DNA of 64,000 nt from Nymphaea colorata (Eukaryota; Streptophyta; Magnoliopsida; Nymphaeales; Nymphaeaceae): NCBI RefSeq assembly GCF_008831285.2, contig NC_045148.1, positions 15,416,802-15,480,801 on the forward strand. The letters run 5' to 3'. Numbering within the stretch: position 1 is the first letter of the stretch; the number at the start of each line of letters is the position of its first letter. Below the pieces are notes generated by a model. That model did not search any database. It worked only from the letters and a program-made list of their open reading frames with translations, and was not told the DNA's origin. The translations under genes were made by a program, and so were the position numbers. Of this stretch, positions 26,060-38,700 are shown piece after piece.

Positions 26060-28140
26060 TCCTCAATATTTCTGGTTGTCTCTGGTGCTTTCTCTCTCTC
26101 TCTCTCCCTCTCTCTCTCTCCCTCTGTGGTGAGCCGACGGCGAGGTGGGGGTGTCCCCGGTAGAGATCCACCTCGGTGTCTGGCTTTTTTGCTCCGTTTG
26201 GAAAGGGGGAGGGGGATCCCGTCGCGTCCCTCACCGTCCTCGCCGGCGAGTTTTGGGCGGGAAGGAGGTGGAGGGGCGGATCCGCGGCATCTCCTTTGCC
26301 TTACAGGTAGATCTCCTCCCCCCATTTTCTTTCCTTCCAAAGGTCGGGGTTTTGTAGTGTAACTTCGATAATTTGACGAGTTTAGGTGGTGGAGAGAGAG
26401 ATTTCTCGTCTCCCATTTTCTTCTCCGGAGTATTTACGAATGATCTTGCTCCTTGTAGAACGCCACCGATTTTAGCACAAAGTAGTCTCCGCTTTGCGGA
26501 ATCCTGATTCTCTCATAGTGTTTCTCAGAGAGAGAGAGAGAGAGAGAGCCAGCCTTTCTTCTCTTGAGCGTATGCGAACAGTTGTGTCCCTTCCGAAATT
26601 CTCTTGCTTTTTCTATTTTCAAGGAAAAATTAGTGCCTGTGGCTTGTTAAATCACGATCTTCTCATGGTTCAGTTCGAGATTTCTTCCTTTTTCTTCATT
26701 AATCCGTTCGGATTTTCCCTTTATCTCTTTGCCGACTACCGTTCTGCCTGTGCTTTTCTTCTGTTCTGCCTTACACCTAATTCTCGTTCTTCTTTCTGTT
26801 TTCATATAAAATTTTGTCTTTCATCCCATGAGTTGAGGTTCTTGCTGATTTTGTTATACAGGTGATTCATTCAGGCCGTTTTTACCACCTTTCGCTTATT
26901 ATTATTGTTGTATTTCGTTTTGAAATTTTATGGTGCTTCGTAAAATCTTCGGAAAGCTGTTGCCTTCCTCCGTGTTGTATGTTATAGTCTTCATTTCCTG
27001 CGGTGTTTCGCTTGACGTTTGGATCTCCTTGATAGAAACGCTAGTTAACCATGTTTGCCTGTTGCATCGAAAAAAACCATTTTTCTGTTAAAAACTTAAA
27101 GCAGCTAATTTATAACTTCTTACTCATTCAGTTTTTCATCTTTGTGTTAATGTGCACGTCATCTCGTTTAGTTTTTCATCCTTCTGCTAATGTGCAATTT
27201 TAAAAATGTAATCGCTCTTATATTTTTTTCATGGGAAATTTTTTATACCGCCAAGTTCTTTATGGTTTATTTGTTTGACGGAAATGATCTGGTAGAAAAT
27301 TCGATCTTTTCGGCGTCCTTTTAAGAATGGTGTGGTTGCGTAAAAGAGTTATATTGGAATTTTATGGGACGAGGTCACATTTTTTTCAGATTTCTGCCGA
27401 AACGCGACTGTAATAATCTTGATGTGTGGGTTGTCTATCACGTCTCCCTGTTGACGTGGTTTCACTAGTGTTTTAGTTAATTGTTTTGTAAAGTGTACAT
27501 AGAAGCAAAAGGAGTGGAACAGGAAGTGGTGAGGCACAAGAGCAGGACTATCTAGAAAGAATTTTGTAGGAAGGACAAAGAAGATTCGTTACTTTTTTTC
27601 TGAGGATCTTGGGATCGTTGCTTGAATTCTTTGCTTTGACCATACTTTTCTTTCTGTCATTTTTATTTTTATTTTTAATTTTTTAGTCTCGACACTTTAC
27701 CTTTTCTGGGTTTGTCGCATAATTTATTGAAATAGCTTTTCTTTTTTGTTCGTGAAGGCGCAATTGTTCTGGTTGTTTTTTTTTCATGATGATAGCATGG
27801 TATCATAAATGCTTTCACGGTCTCTAGACACTGCGGTTGACATGAATGGACATTTTGAAGTGGGCAGCTGTCTGACATTTCTTGTGACAACTCTTGATTC
27901 TACTTGATAGTTCAAGTCATCTCTTTTTATCTTTGGGTGTTGCATCTTCAAGTTTCTTTTTGATGTTGATTGGCTTAGGAGAAATGCTATTCAGCTTCTT
28001 GTCTCTGTTTCTCTCCTGTTTAGTATCATTAGTTTGCCATTCAACGAAGCTGGTTCTGTGCATTGAGTTTGCTTTTCTACGGGTGCTCAATGTTTCAAGT
28101 TCTGCTTGATTTTTCAGGTGCCTAGTGACAGAAAAGGAAA
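26060..28140 (+). promoter_or_regulatory. 5'-UTR exon, 1.8-kb leader intron and start context of the ANTH gene
   Basis: A CT-rich leader at about 26080-26300 ends CCTTACAG|GTAGAT at 26306/26307, a plausible donor. The intron is T-rich and ends TTTTTCAG at 28117. The second leader piece, 28118-28140, leads directly into ATGGCC at 28141. A long leader intron is common in plant housekeeping genes and often boosts expression. The transcription start and donor choice are inferred. Confidence 0.6.
26089..26121. repeat. (CT)n microsatellite in the ANTH gene leader
   Basis: Nearly continuous CT dinucleotides (interrupted by CCC) just inside the presumed 5'-UTR. A second (GA)n run lies at 26527-26549 in the leader intron. 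Confidence 0.85.
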
Positions 28141-30000
28141 ATGGCCCCAAGCACCATCAGACAGGCACTGGGAGCTGTGAAAGATCAGACGAGCATTGGT
28201 CTAGCCAAAGTCTCGAGCAATATATCTCCTGATCTAGATGTTGCAATTATTAAGGCTACAAGTCATGATGATGATCCAGCTGATGAGAAATATATCCGGG
28301 AGATCATCAGTTTCACTGCATATTCAAGGGCATACGTCAATGCTTGTGTTTCAACTATCTCAAAGAGGCTGGGCAAGACCCGTGACTGGATTGTGGCTCT
28401 GAAGGGTCTTATGCTTGTTCACAGGCTTTTAGTCGATGGAGATCCTAGTTTTCAACAGGAATTCTTGCACGCAACGAGGCGAGGGACTCGTTTGCTCAAC
28501 ATGTCAGATTTCAGGGATGAGGCACATTCCCATTCTTGGGATCATTCGGCTTTTGTACGGACATATGCACTCTATCTGGACCAGCGACTGGAGTGGTTGT
28601 TGTTTGAGAATAAACGAAGCAATGCTCGTCAGAATAGTAGGGAGAGGAGCAAGAGGTCAGATTACTATGGAGAAGACTATGACAATGGCCATTCATATAA
28701 TGATAGCGGAGATAGAAGAGAAAGGGCTGAGGAAAGAAGTGCGACTACTCCATTACGGGAGGTGAAAATGGAGAGGATTTTTGCAAGGATGCATTATATG
28801 CAGCAGGTTCTGGACCGCTTCTTAGCCTGTCGTCCAACTGGTGCAGCTAAGAACAGCAGGCTGGTCCTGATTGCTCTCTACCCAGCAGTAAGGGAGAGCT
28901 TTCAGCTCTATGCTGATATTTGTGAAATTCTAGCCGTCTTACTTGATCGTTTTTTTGATATGGAATATCAGGATTGTGTAAAAGCTTTTGAAGCTTATAA
29001 TAGTGCTGCCAAACAGATTGATGAACTTGGTGCTTTCTACAACTGGTGCAAGGACATAGGGGTTGCAAGATCATCTGAATATCCTCATGTACAGAGGATC
29101 ACGGATAAGCTTCTGGAGACATTGGAGGAATTTATGAGAGACAGATCCCACAGGCCCAAGAGTCCAGAGAGGCCACGTGAGGAGGAACGTGCTCCAGCAC
29201 AAACACCCCCACCTCCTCAAGAGGAGGAACCTATTGAAGAGGATATGAACAGCATAAAGGCGCTTCCTGCACCTGCTGATTTTCAACCGCAACCAGAAGA
29301 ACCTCCTAAGAAGCAGGAAACAGGGGACTTGCTGAATCTGGCAGAAGATGTACCTTCTGCTGATGATCAAGGAAATAGGCTTGCACTAGCTTTATTCTCT
29401 GGGCCACCTGCAAACAAAGATACATGGGAAGCATTTCCTTCTAATTCAGGACAAGAAGTCACGTCAGCATGGCAAACTCCTCTTGCAGAGGCTGGGAAGG
29501 CTGATTGGGAATTGGCATTGGTGGAGTCGGCCAGCAACCTTTCAAAGCAGAAGGCTACTCTTGCTGGTGGTTTCGATCCCTTGCTTTTGGATGGAATGTA
29601 TGATCAAGGAGCAAGCAGGCAGGTGATGAGCGCCTATATGAGTACTGGTGGCAGTGCAAGCAGTGTGGCCTTGCCCAACCCCGACAAGCTCAAGACGGGG
29701 CTACTGGCACTGCCTGCTCCAACAGGCACCCCAGTTGCTGAGGGCCTTCGAGATCCCTTCGCAGCTTCCTTGACCGTGCCACCACCATCTTATGTGCAGA
29801 TGGCTGACATCGAGAAGAAGCAGCAGCTGTTGGTTCAGGAGCAGATGATATGGCAACAATATGCAAGGGATGGCATGCAAGGCCAAGTTGGGCTGGCTAG
29901 GGTTGCTACAACAAATCCATCCTTGTACATGCCTTACGGGATGCCCCCTGCAAATGGTCACGGTTATGGGCCTTATCCTTATGCTACGGCACCTTATTAG
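28141..30000 (+). CDS. ANTH-domain clathrin assembly protein (AP180/PICALM family)
   Basis: These adaptors bind PI(4,5)P2 with an N-terminal ANTH domain, recruit clathrin and AP2 with an unstructured tail, and sort SNARE cargo during endocytosis. The 619-residue single-exon frame starts MAPSTIRQALGAVKDQTS and has the lipid-binding Lys-rich first helix (K14, K23), KGLMLVHRLLVDG at 88-100 and FRDEAHSHSWDHSAFVRTYA at 124-143. The second helical part of the domain runs to ~335 (AFEAYNSAAKQIDELGAFYN at 282-301). The tail is Pro/Glu-rich (340-395) and has WELALVES (456-463), GFDPLLLDGMYD (477-488), DPF at 538-540 as an adaptin-type motif, and a Gly/Tyr/Pro-rich end. It most resembles the plant putative clathrin assembly proteins At2g25430/At4g32285 (~640 aa), which also have long tails. 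No lesions are seen. Confidence 0.95.
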   Translation: MAPSTIRQALGAVKDQTSIGLAKVSSNISPDLDVAIIKATSHDDDPADEKYIREIISFTAYSRAYVNACVSTISKRLGKTRDWIVALKGLMLVHRLLVDGDPSFQQEFLHATRRGTRLLNMSDFRDEAHSHSWDHSAFVRTYALYLDQRLEWLLFENKRSNARQNSRERSKRSDYYGEDYDNGHSYNDSGDRRERAEERSATTPLREVKMERIFARMHYMQQVLDRFLACRPTGAAKNSRLVLIALYPAVRESFQLYADICEILAVLLDRFFDMEYQDCVKAFEAYNSAAKQIDELGAFYNWCKDIGVARSSEYPHVQRITDKLLETLEEFMRDRSHRPKSPERPREEERAPAQTPPPPQEEEPIEEDMNSIKALPAPADFQPQPEEPPKKQETGDLLNLAEDVPSADDQGNRLALALFSGPPANKDTWEAFPSNSGQEVTSAWQTPLAEAGKADWELALVESASNLSKQKATLAGGFDPLLLDGMYDQGASRQVMSAYMSTGGSASSVALPNPDKLKTGLLALPAPTGTPVAEGLRDPFAASLTVPPPSYVQMADIEKKQQLLVQEQMIWQQYARDGMQGQVGLARVATTNPSLYMPYGMPPANGHGYGPYPYATAPY

Positions 30001-32771
30001 AAAGAAGCGTGTGTATGAGATTGTTGATCGCCAACAACAGTATGTCATTGATGGACAGCAGTTGGTAGAATCAAAGTTTTGATGATCAATATCTTTCTTT
30101 TTTCGCTCTCACCGTCATCACTACTTGCTCTTTGTTAATATCACTATGGAAATTGTTGGTGTTGATGGTGTCTGGGAAAAACGAGAGGAAGGAAAGGAGG
30201 GGCGACTGGAGAGAAGGGACGTGGGTTGGTGGAGGGAACGAGGGAGTGTCCTTTCCGATTAGATCACTTTCTTGTGTTCTTGTTGGGATAGTAGCGTCGA
30301 TTGGTGTATCATTGTTTTCATTTCTCCCTTACAATGTAATATTGGTTCCTGCTAACAGATACATCTTTGTATCTATCACCGAGGATATTTTCACTGTGTG
30401 ATAATTGCTCGAGAGAGAATTGAAGTGTTGGCGTAAAAACTCCACAATTTCTTTGCATTTGTTTGGCAAGATAAGGAACAACAGGTGCGAGTCTCATACT
30501 GAAGCCATCTTTCTGCTTGATGAGGTAAATATTATGCAGTGAAAAGTTTTAATTTCTATGGGTGGTTATCTTCGTGATGATCTACAAACTAGGATGATGG
30601 GGCCAAGGAAATATACGCTCCTTGGTTTTTCGGGCGACTCAACTTACTTTTTCTTCACCATTTGCATATCTGGCGACTGATCAAAGCCGAGTTGACTTGC
30701 CTGCAGTGTTCTGGTCCAACCACTTGCTATTTTAAGGACAAGTTGTGGCAGTTATAAAAGCTGGAAACTCCTTAACCACAAAAAAATGCATGGTTGGAGT
30801 GGCCAGCCTAAAGCCAGTGGGCTCCTGGCTGTTCATTGCAAATTGAAAGGGGGCCCATCATGTTGGGAGAAAGCCCAAACTGGAGCCCGTTTTATTCATT
30901 TTAAAACAATTTTTTGTAAAGTTCCTTAACATGGGGTGGGAATCTGAATCTTATTTTATCACGTTTTTTCTTTTTCTCCAAATCTTCGCAAGGGAAGATG
31001 AGATGGGACTTCCCAAAAATTCTACCAATAAGAAGCTGGCACCAGCCCACAGAAATTACGTTATTTATATGTTGGTACCTTATCAATTTTTATTTATGAC
31101 ATACTTCAAGATTAAAATTTAAAACATTAGTGCTGTTTAAAACACTAGTTCTGTTTAGCAAAAAGGTTCCTGACTCCACCATCGGTGGAGACATGGCCAA
31201 TGATATGAAGTGTTTTCATTTTGCGCTTCTGTGAAAAAGAAAAAAAAAAGAAGGTTTTGTCCGACAATTTATGGGATATTTCTTAAGAACCTCTGGGTTC
31301 TTCTTTTTGATAAACACGAATAAATGGATTCACTGCACCTTTTGGTCTGAACCGTTCATTGGAATTGCGGATTCCTATCAGATCCCATACTGTACACAGA
31401 ATCTGTGCATGACTGAAACCAAAAAAGAAAAAGAGAAGGAATGTGCACAAGTAGTTAGAGATCCTCCGTAGCAAGGTGCCAATTGGGAGGCTTAACTTCC
31501 CAAATATTATCCAAAAATAGAATGGCATGATCCACATTACATCTAGCAATTCCCTGATTCTGCTGCTTCCCTAAATTATGGTAAAGGAGATCCTAGCAAT
31601 CGGATATCTCCTGAGGCACTCTGCTCCTGCCACTTTTCCTTTCAGAGTTTGAATAGCCCACTTGCTTGCATTCTTCTCTACTCATTTTGATAATCACTCT
31701 AGCTGAAGGCTCCATCAGTTGGAGAATTTTCCACCGCAGGTGCGGCTCCCAATTCTCCAAACTGCTTGATCCGACAGCCTTTCCTGGCCAGATAAATTTT
31801 CCCCTGCAGGTTCCTACATAGTGAAGCTCAAATGCCATATGTTTTGTAAATGCTGACAACGTTGAGTTTATACCGTCCAACAGGCGGTGGTTTCCGTCAG
31901 ACCATAAAATTCCGGCGACGTTGGCCACTTCTCAAGTGGACTTAGATGACTGCCTTCGACTGTTGCCCGTGCAAGGTTTCCACAGGTTCATTTGGCATCA
32001 CGTCGAAGTGAATCCAGTTGCAGTTTGCAGAGATGCTAGATCACCAACTTGAAGGCCAGGTTCCAACCTTTTCTAATATCCTTATCATCAAATCTTCTCT
32101 GCATTCGTTACCTCCCAGAGGTATGTATCCCATTAATCCAGTTGCAATGGCCGTAAAACAATGTATAAGCCCTAATCAGGAGATAAAGGGTTCTACACAT
32201 TAAAAACCTTTCAGCGCAGAGTGGGCGACGATGCTTCTAAGAGAAGAAGCTATGTTTATTGCCTCGTTTCCGATACCAACTTCATCAACGGCATTGTCAC
32301 CTTCTTCCTCATCAAGCCTTATCCCGTTACATGTGCCTCTTAATTAATTTTCACTTCTTCCTATCCAGATTCTTGGTGTAAAATCCATTTGGGCATCCAT
32401 ATCTTGCCCACTAGGTAGGTTTTCCTTGAAATTCACCATTAGAAGATCCCCACTCCGATCAGGATCACATGCACGACCACCTATCCAGGTAGTTGAGACC
32501 GTTGCAGTGGTCAGTAAATTATGGTTTCAAAGAGGCTGTCCTATTAATTTTCTCACTTTCGATTAGAACTTTTCACTTAAACATAGGTACAACGGTTTTA
32601 CAGCCAAAATGTACAATGTGCTCTTTTTTCTAGCTTGTCAAGAGAAGCCACTTAAGTGCTTCTTTCTATTGTAAATGATGCTATTCAAGCCAGAAACTTT
32701 AGATTCACATCCTGTGAACTTTTCATAACAGAAACGCAGTGCGGGAATGCTGTTTCTCAGAGTTCAAGCTG
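30001..32771. other. Convergent spacer: 3'-UTRs of the ANTH and CBP60 genes
   Basis: The ANTH and CBP60 genes converge here. About 30001-30400 is probable ANTH 3'-UTR and about 32400-32771 probable CBP60 3'-UTR. In between are two coding-like but unrecognised stretches: an open minus-strand frame at 31593-31928 lacking an ATG start, and a plus-strand run ending at a stop near 32343. Neither matches a family I know. No element boundaries were seen. Confidence 0.5.
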
Positions 32772-35700
32772 TCATGGCAGGTGGCCGTAGAAGTTTGGCA
32801 ACTGGTCCTGATCTTCCAAATTTCTGCTAGGGTAAGTTGAGCCTGGAGTCTGAACACGATGATTATAGATAGGAAAGTAATTCCCAGAATCTTGAAGTTG
32901 GAATTCTATTCTGCTGTTTGATCTGAAGGACGGCCCCACATCTGCGTCAGGTGCTTCAAGCAAAATGGTGCCTTGTTGTAGGCTTGATGTTGTAGGAATA
33001 AGCGAGTCGCCTGCTGATTCTTTATTGAAATCACCTGTCAGAGCAAATATACAGGAGTTAAGGTACTGCAGTATGCCGAAAGATGTTCTAACTTTTCCAA
33101 CTAAATATGCAGATCTGTTTGCTTCTAAACGCACCACACACAGGCACAGGCTACTCATACAAGCAAAAGTACCGTCTGTGAACCTCGGGGGTTGAGAAGT
33201 ACATCCAAAGATTCAATTGAGGAAACTAGGTGATCTTTATTTAGTTGATGACTTACTGGTTGAGGGTAACAGATTAGTGTTGGGCCACATGTCCATCTCT
33301 TTCACTTTATGCCAATTTTGATGGGCATCTTTCACGACCTCCTGTACTTGTGCCTGCACAATTTCAAAAGAAAAAATATTGAACAATGGATGTGATGCTC
33401 ATAAAAAAATAACAAGCATGACCATGACTAACTTATCCTTGATGCCTAAATCAAGTAAATCAAAAAGATAAATCAAGAAAATGAATATATGAGCAACAGA
33501 GAAAGGAAGTTCTCTTCAGCCATATATATAGTCTTATGCTTAGATAATTAGTGGCAATTGGCAGCTGTATGTTCACGATAATTGTGGTGGCCCTTATACA
33601 AACTGCACCAAAGTAACATGGCAATTTAAATAAATTGCCTTAACATGTGGTGAATTTAGGTTTGGAAGCTTTGGTGCCAGCCTAAGTCCCATGGGTACAG
33701 GTCTATATATATATATATATACACACACACAACTAAGCTTATATTTTATATCACCTAAATGCACCATCTTATTTAAAAAAAATTTATTAGACATAATTAT
33801 CTGTCACTGCTGTAAATTCTGATTGTCTATTGGAAGGCAAATAAGCCATTTCGAAAGCTAAAGCTGCAATATGCAGCATCAAATCAACTTGCCAATGAGA
33901 TATCCTATCTTGAGTGTTAAAAAATCTTCTGCTGCTATATGGAGTTCATAATAAATCAGTTGCCAACACATAAATTACATGAAACAATGCCTAATTGGAA
34001 CAAAAAAGTCAGTCTTTGTCCTGATAGTGACGAAGGTGATCTCCCAGGCCAGGTTATCAGTATTATAATAGAAACATCGAAATCTTACCTTCTCGAACTC
34101 ATTGAGTCCATCAATAGGGAATCGCAAGCCGCCAAAAAGCACTGTTAATGGTTCGCAGATGGAGTTGAGGCCTACAATCACACTCTGGCTTATGTCATGG
34201 TGGACATACATCTTCTGCCCCAAGTTGCACTCCTTTGCGTGAGCCAGTGTCACCTCCCACATTTTGTCAGACATCCCTCCTAGTATCTGAGGGCCATTAA
34301 AACATTCGCCACACTTTATCAGCAATCATCCAAGAAATGGAGGAAACTGGTCAATTGTTGCAAGAATTTAAATCTTTGTAACGCATTTCAACAACAGACG
34401 AGCAGACTGAAAAAGGGACAAAATGAGAGTCACCATGGAAAGAAACCTTTCTTGGGTCTGCAAAACCAGTTAGATTTCTAACTGGATCTGTGCATCCGTA
34501 TAGCCCGTTTCTGTAGAACGTTTTCTGTTGAAAATTTTTAATATAAAGACGAGGTCAAAAAGCCTCCACCCAAAGCAGCCAAACTTATCCGGCTGAAAGG
34601 GGTTATCATAATCAAACAGTTCTCGTGAATATCATCCAAGGAGCAGACGCTCAACTCATAACGAGGAAGGCGACGCAGAAGGTTGGATAAATAGCACGAA
34701 TTAATTAATCGGTATCACGTTCTGTGTAACAAGATGTAAAACGAGGGCGCATGGTCTAATTACCATTCTGAGGCGTGGTTGGTCCATGACTGACAACTTG
34801 AGAAAGTCTTGGACGTTATTGATGTTTTCAGCAGCCAGCCTTTGATGGAACGCACCATCTTTCCCGATCTTTTCCAAGCGCCATACTTCGTCGTTCAGCG
34901 ATGGTGGATGATGCTTCTTATATGCTGAGACACATGTGTAATCCGATGATGATCGATGATGGAATTACAACAGATATATTTGGCTTCCAAGTGATAAACT
35001 GATTTCAGAGTCGCTAAGAAGAAGGAAACTATAGATGGCTTTGACAAAATGGGATCTGTGCATGATGTCCGGTGAAGATGGAAGTAATGACAATGATGAT
35101 GCACTTACATTCACCACGATGGTCCTTGACAATAAAGGCTTCCGAGAGAGCTTCACCGATGCGAATCCCACCATTCTTATCTTTCACAACTCTAGCTCCA
35201 AGCCTGAACTTCCTGCTCCTAGTCCAGCTTGAGTTGTCCGTAAGCGAGAGCAGCTTGATCAAGCCAACCCCATCCTTTAGTGTGATGGAAACGTCTCCAG
35301 CAAGCAGCGGTCGTTTCCCCTCACGGCGCCGCACCACGTTACTGTTGAACTCCTCTGCTGTCCAGCTTTCTCTGTCGCCTGGAGGGAAATCCCCATCCAC
35401 CACGAGTATTTCAACTTTCAACGACGGTGGGAGGCCTTGCAGCTGCGCTCTGTTCCCCGTTTGGTTGTCTATGATCACGAGCTCTAGAGGGTTGTTGCTT
35501 TGAGCTTCAATGTTTGTGCTTGTGAAGATTGGAAGAGCCAACTTTTCTTTAAACTTCAAGCTCAATTTTGGTGCTTCAATGCATTCCTGCAATTGCAGCC
35601 TTCCATTTCTTCTACTGAAAAAAAAGAGAGACGCCCATACATCCATACTTCAGATTTTGTTTGTTTGTTTCTTTTGTATATTTCTAGTATTAAAATGACA

Positions 35701-38700
35701 AAATGACTGACATAAACAGAGTTGTGCCAGAGGTTTAGATTTCAGTGGTAAAGAAAGATCTGTCAAGATGTGGGATTGAAACCTCGGAATAAGTCCCAAA
35801 CTTAGTTATGTGATGGTGTTATTTTAGTAAACGTGGCAGTCAAAGGAGTTTGTCTCCCTAGGTTCGGCCCGGATAGCCGTCCGGTCTCCAGAGAGTCTAC
35901 GATTACGAAGAACATACGAACAATTTTAACTTAACTTCGGCATAGACAACAAAGAGGTCATGAAGGGGATTCTAGACGTTGGAGTTCTACTATGTATCAT
36001 GTATGTGTGGCTTACGTTCGTCATCGTTATTAAAAGAAGAGAGAGGCAGTCGGGGACCATTCTCCGCTATTCCAACGAGACATGACGCGTCTCCCACCAC
36101 TGCCACATATATATTTATATATAAATAACCTGGTTTTGGACTGCCATTATGGTCGTCTCTCTCTCTCGTTTTCTTTTTTAAACCTTTGTTTTTGATAGGC
36201 ACAAAAGGAAAGAAGGGTGCTGCCTGCCACTGTTATCACAGGCCCCTCTTTTCTTCCTTCGCCCGATGGCTCTTTCTTCAACAGTGTCGAGTAGCACAGG
36301 AGGGAGGAAGGAGGTGTGGCCTCCCACTGTCCCTCCAAGGTTTTTGATGCAGTGGCATCAATAAAGAAAAAATCATATATAATATTTGAAAGCACCAACT
36401 ATCTTTAACGTCCGATGTTTTTTTCTTTATTTTTTTAAAATTTTTGTGTTACTAAATGCCATTGCATAAGCAACATTCCATCACTAGAAACAAGTACTAA
36501 TAAGAATTGTCTTAAGGTACTTTTGTCATAATTTTTAGCAACACAAAATAAAAAATTACTATTTGGTTTATTTACTTATATATATATATATATGAAAAAG
36601 GATGCTCCCTGCCAACTCTTCAATGTTTTTGGGATTGGACAATAATTTTATATTGCACATGCTTGATATGATATGCCAAGAGGGAAACCTCAGCCACAGT
36701 GTGAGACTTGTATGCACATGGAAGTCGAAGAATCCCAATGCCGACAGCATCTCTTACTCGAATCCGCTGTCAACATTATGGTTCCATATTGACAGATAGT
36801 CCATATCTACTCGTCCTCCCTTAGCATTTAGGCTACTTCCTCTCAATCAAAGTTCTAATTTCTAATCGATACCGGTCATGAACATATATAACACCTACTA
36901 TATGAGAATATTGACCTCAATATCTCTTGCCTCCATTAGTATCAAGTAGCTTTTTTTTTTTGAAAAAAATTCACACGCATATTTATGTGTTTTTTAGCTG
37001 TAAAGAGATGCAGTGACAAGTAATTAAGGGCCATGAAAGGTCGCCGGTTATGTAGCACATTGGAAGAATTGGATGCATTTGTTTCGAAGCTGTCTCAGCA
37101 CAGAAAAAAGAAAAAGAAGAAAGCATTTAATATTGTATCTAAGGTAATAGCGGCACAGGACCATCGACATCGCTCATAAAGAACCATGTCAAGGAAAAGG
37201 AAACTAATTTTTGTCGTTCTCTATGAACAGACTCGTCCTTCACAACTGATGAGTTGGACTTGAATCGACAGATGAATAATGTATACTTACTGCATCAGAA
37301 TTGGGTGATTTTGGTTGGTAAGTTAAGGGCGAGCCAGGCCGAGTCGAGTCAGCCCAAACTTTGACTCATGATCGGTCGAACTTGTAGGCGATTCATGCTG
37401 TCTCGAGCCAAATCCGAGTCAATCTGGCGCCCAAACTTTGACTCATGATCGGTCAGACTTGTAGGCGATCCATGCTGTCTCGGGCCAAATCCGAGTCAAT
37501 CCGGCGAGTTTGCCAACTATGTTTCAAACAGCCACGTATCTTCCTCTAACATTAATTGCATCCAATATATATTGGCAGAGACTTGACTAGGACAGTCAGG
37601 TCAATACATAGAATGGTCGACAGAAGACACAAAGACTTGCTAGCTGATCAACTTGATCGCTTGAGCAAGGGGACACAAAAATTTGTCTTACTGCATGCAT
37701 ATGAGGTGAGCAGAGGAATTGCATGCATTCTGTCAAAATTCTGGTGAAATGTTTGCTTTATGATCTATAAAAGAAAATATGAAGGACAAAAACAGCCCTT
37801 CTCTAACTAAGGTTTTGGTTTGGACAGATCCAAACCTGTTCCATAGTCGGCTTTAAGGACGGAGGGGACATGGACTCTCTCCAATTTTGGAAAAGAACAT
37901 TTCACCAGCTATTATTTTCAAAGATGTTCATTTGACCCCTACAAAAGATTTTGAAAATTGTCAGAAAAATCTTCTTCGGTGATCCCAAGAAAAAAAAATC
38001 TTGCCTCAGCCCACTGCCCTATTTTGGTTTAGAAAAGGTTAAGAACCAGTTCCACTGGTAATATGATACCAACATTTACATACTTTTCAAAAGTTTTCAT
38101 CACTATCTGTGTGATTTTAGTTTCCCACCTATTTTACTCTCATATACATGTAAAGATATGTATGAACTGTCTATGTATTTCATTTTCACACATAAAACAA
38201 AGACTGAGGAAGCGCCATATATAAACACCATCTTGGCACTCGCACCTTGTTTACTTGACGACTTCCCACTTGACATAGGAAAGGGATGCGACGGTATCAG
38301 TTTCATATGAATATTATTGGCTAAACCCCTGAAGTACGTATGATCACATGCTTTTATACAACAATCTTGTGAACGTTTCAAGATGGTTACATGTGACATG
38401 ACAAAATTTAAGAGGCACAATGTAGCAATCAAGTTTTGGACAGAAGTAAGATCGAGTTAAACAGTTAGGGAGACTAAAAATAAGCAAGTAAAGGACAAAG
38501 TAATGGAAGCGCACCTATTGTTTACACGTTCAAACTGCTGAATGCTACGCCCCAACTCTTCTTGCACCTGTTGAAATGACAATCATTGACACATGTATCA
38601 TGCATCACAACAATCACCATCGACACAAAAAAATATGCTTGTGAAGAACAAGATGATGATGCTGGAGATCATGACGACGCACATTCATCATCTCTTTAAA

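Noticed and set aside
26051..26362. Open frame across the ANTH gene leader
   Set aside because: It is created by the CT microsatellite and GC-rich 5'-UTR, crosses the likely splice donor, and has no similarity to known proteins.
31593..31928. 111-codon minus-strand open frame
   Set aside because: No ATG at its start and no recognisable domain. Possibly chance or a very old fragment.
37353..37506. Considered as a CRISPR-like or phased repeat array
   Set aside because: Only two direct copies with no spacers, in a plant intron.
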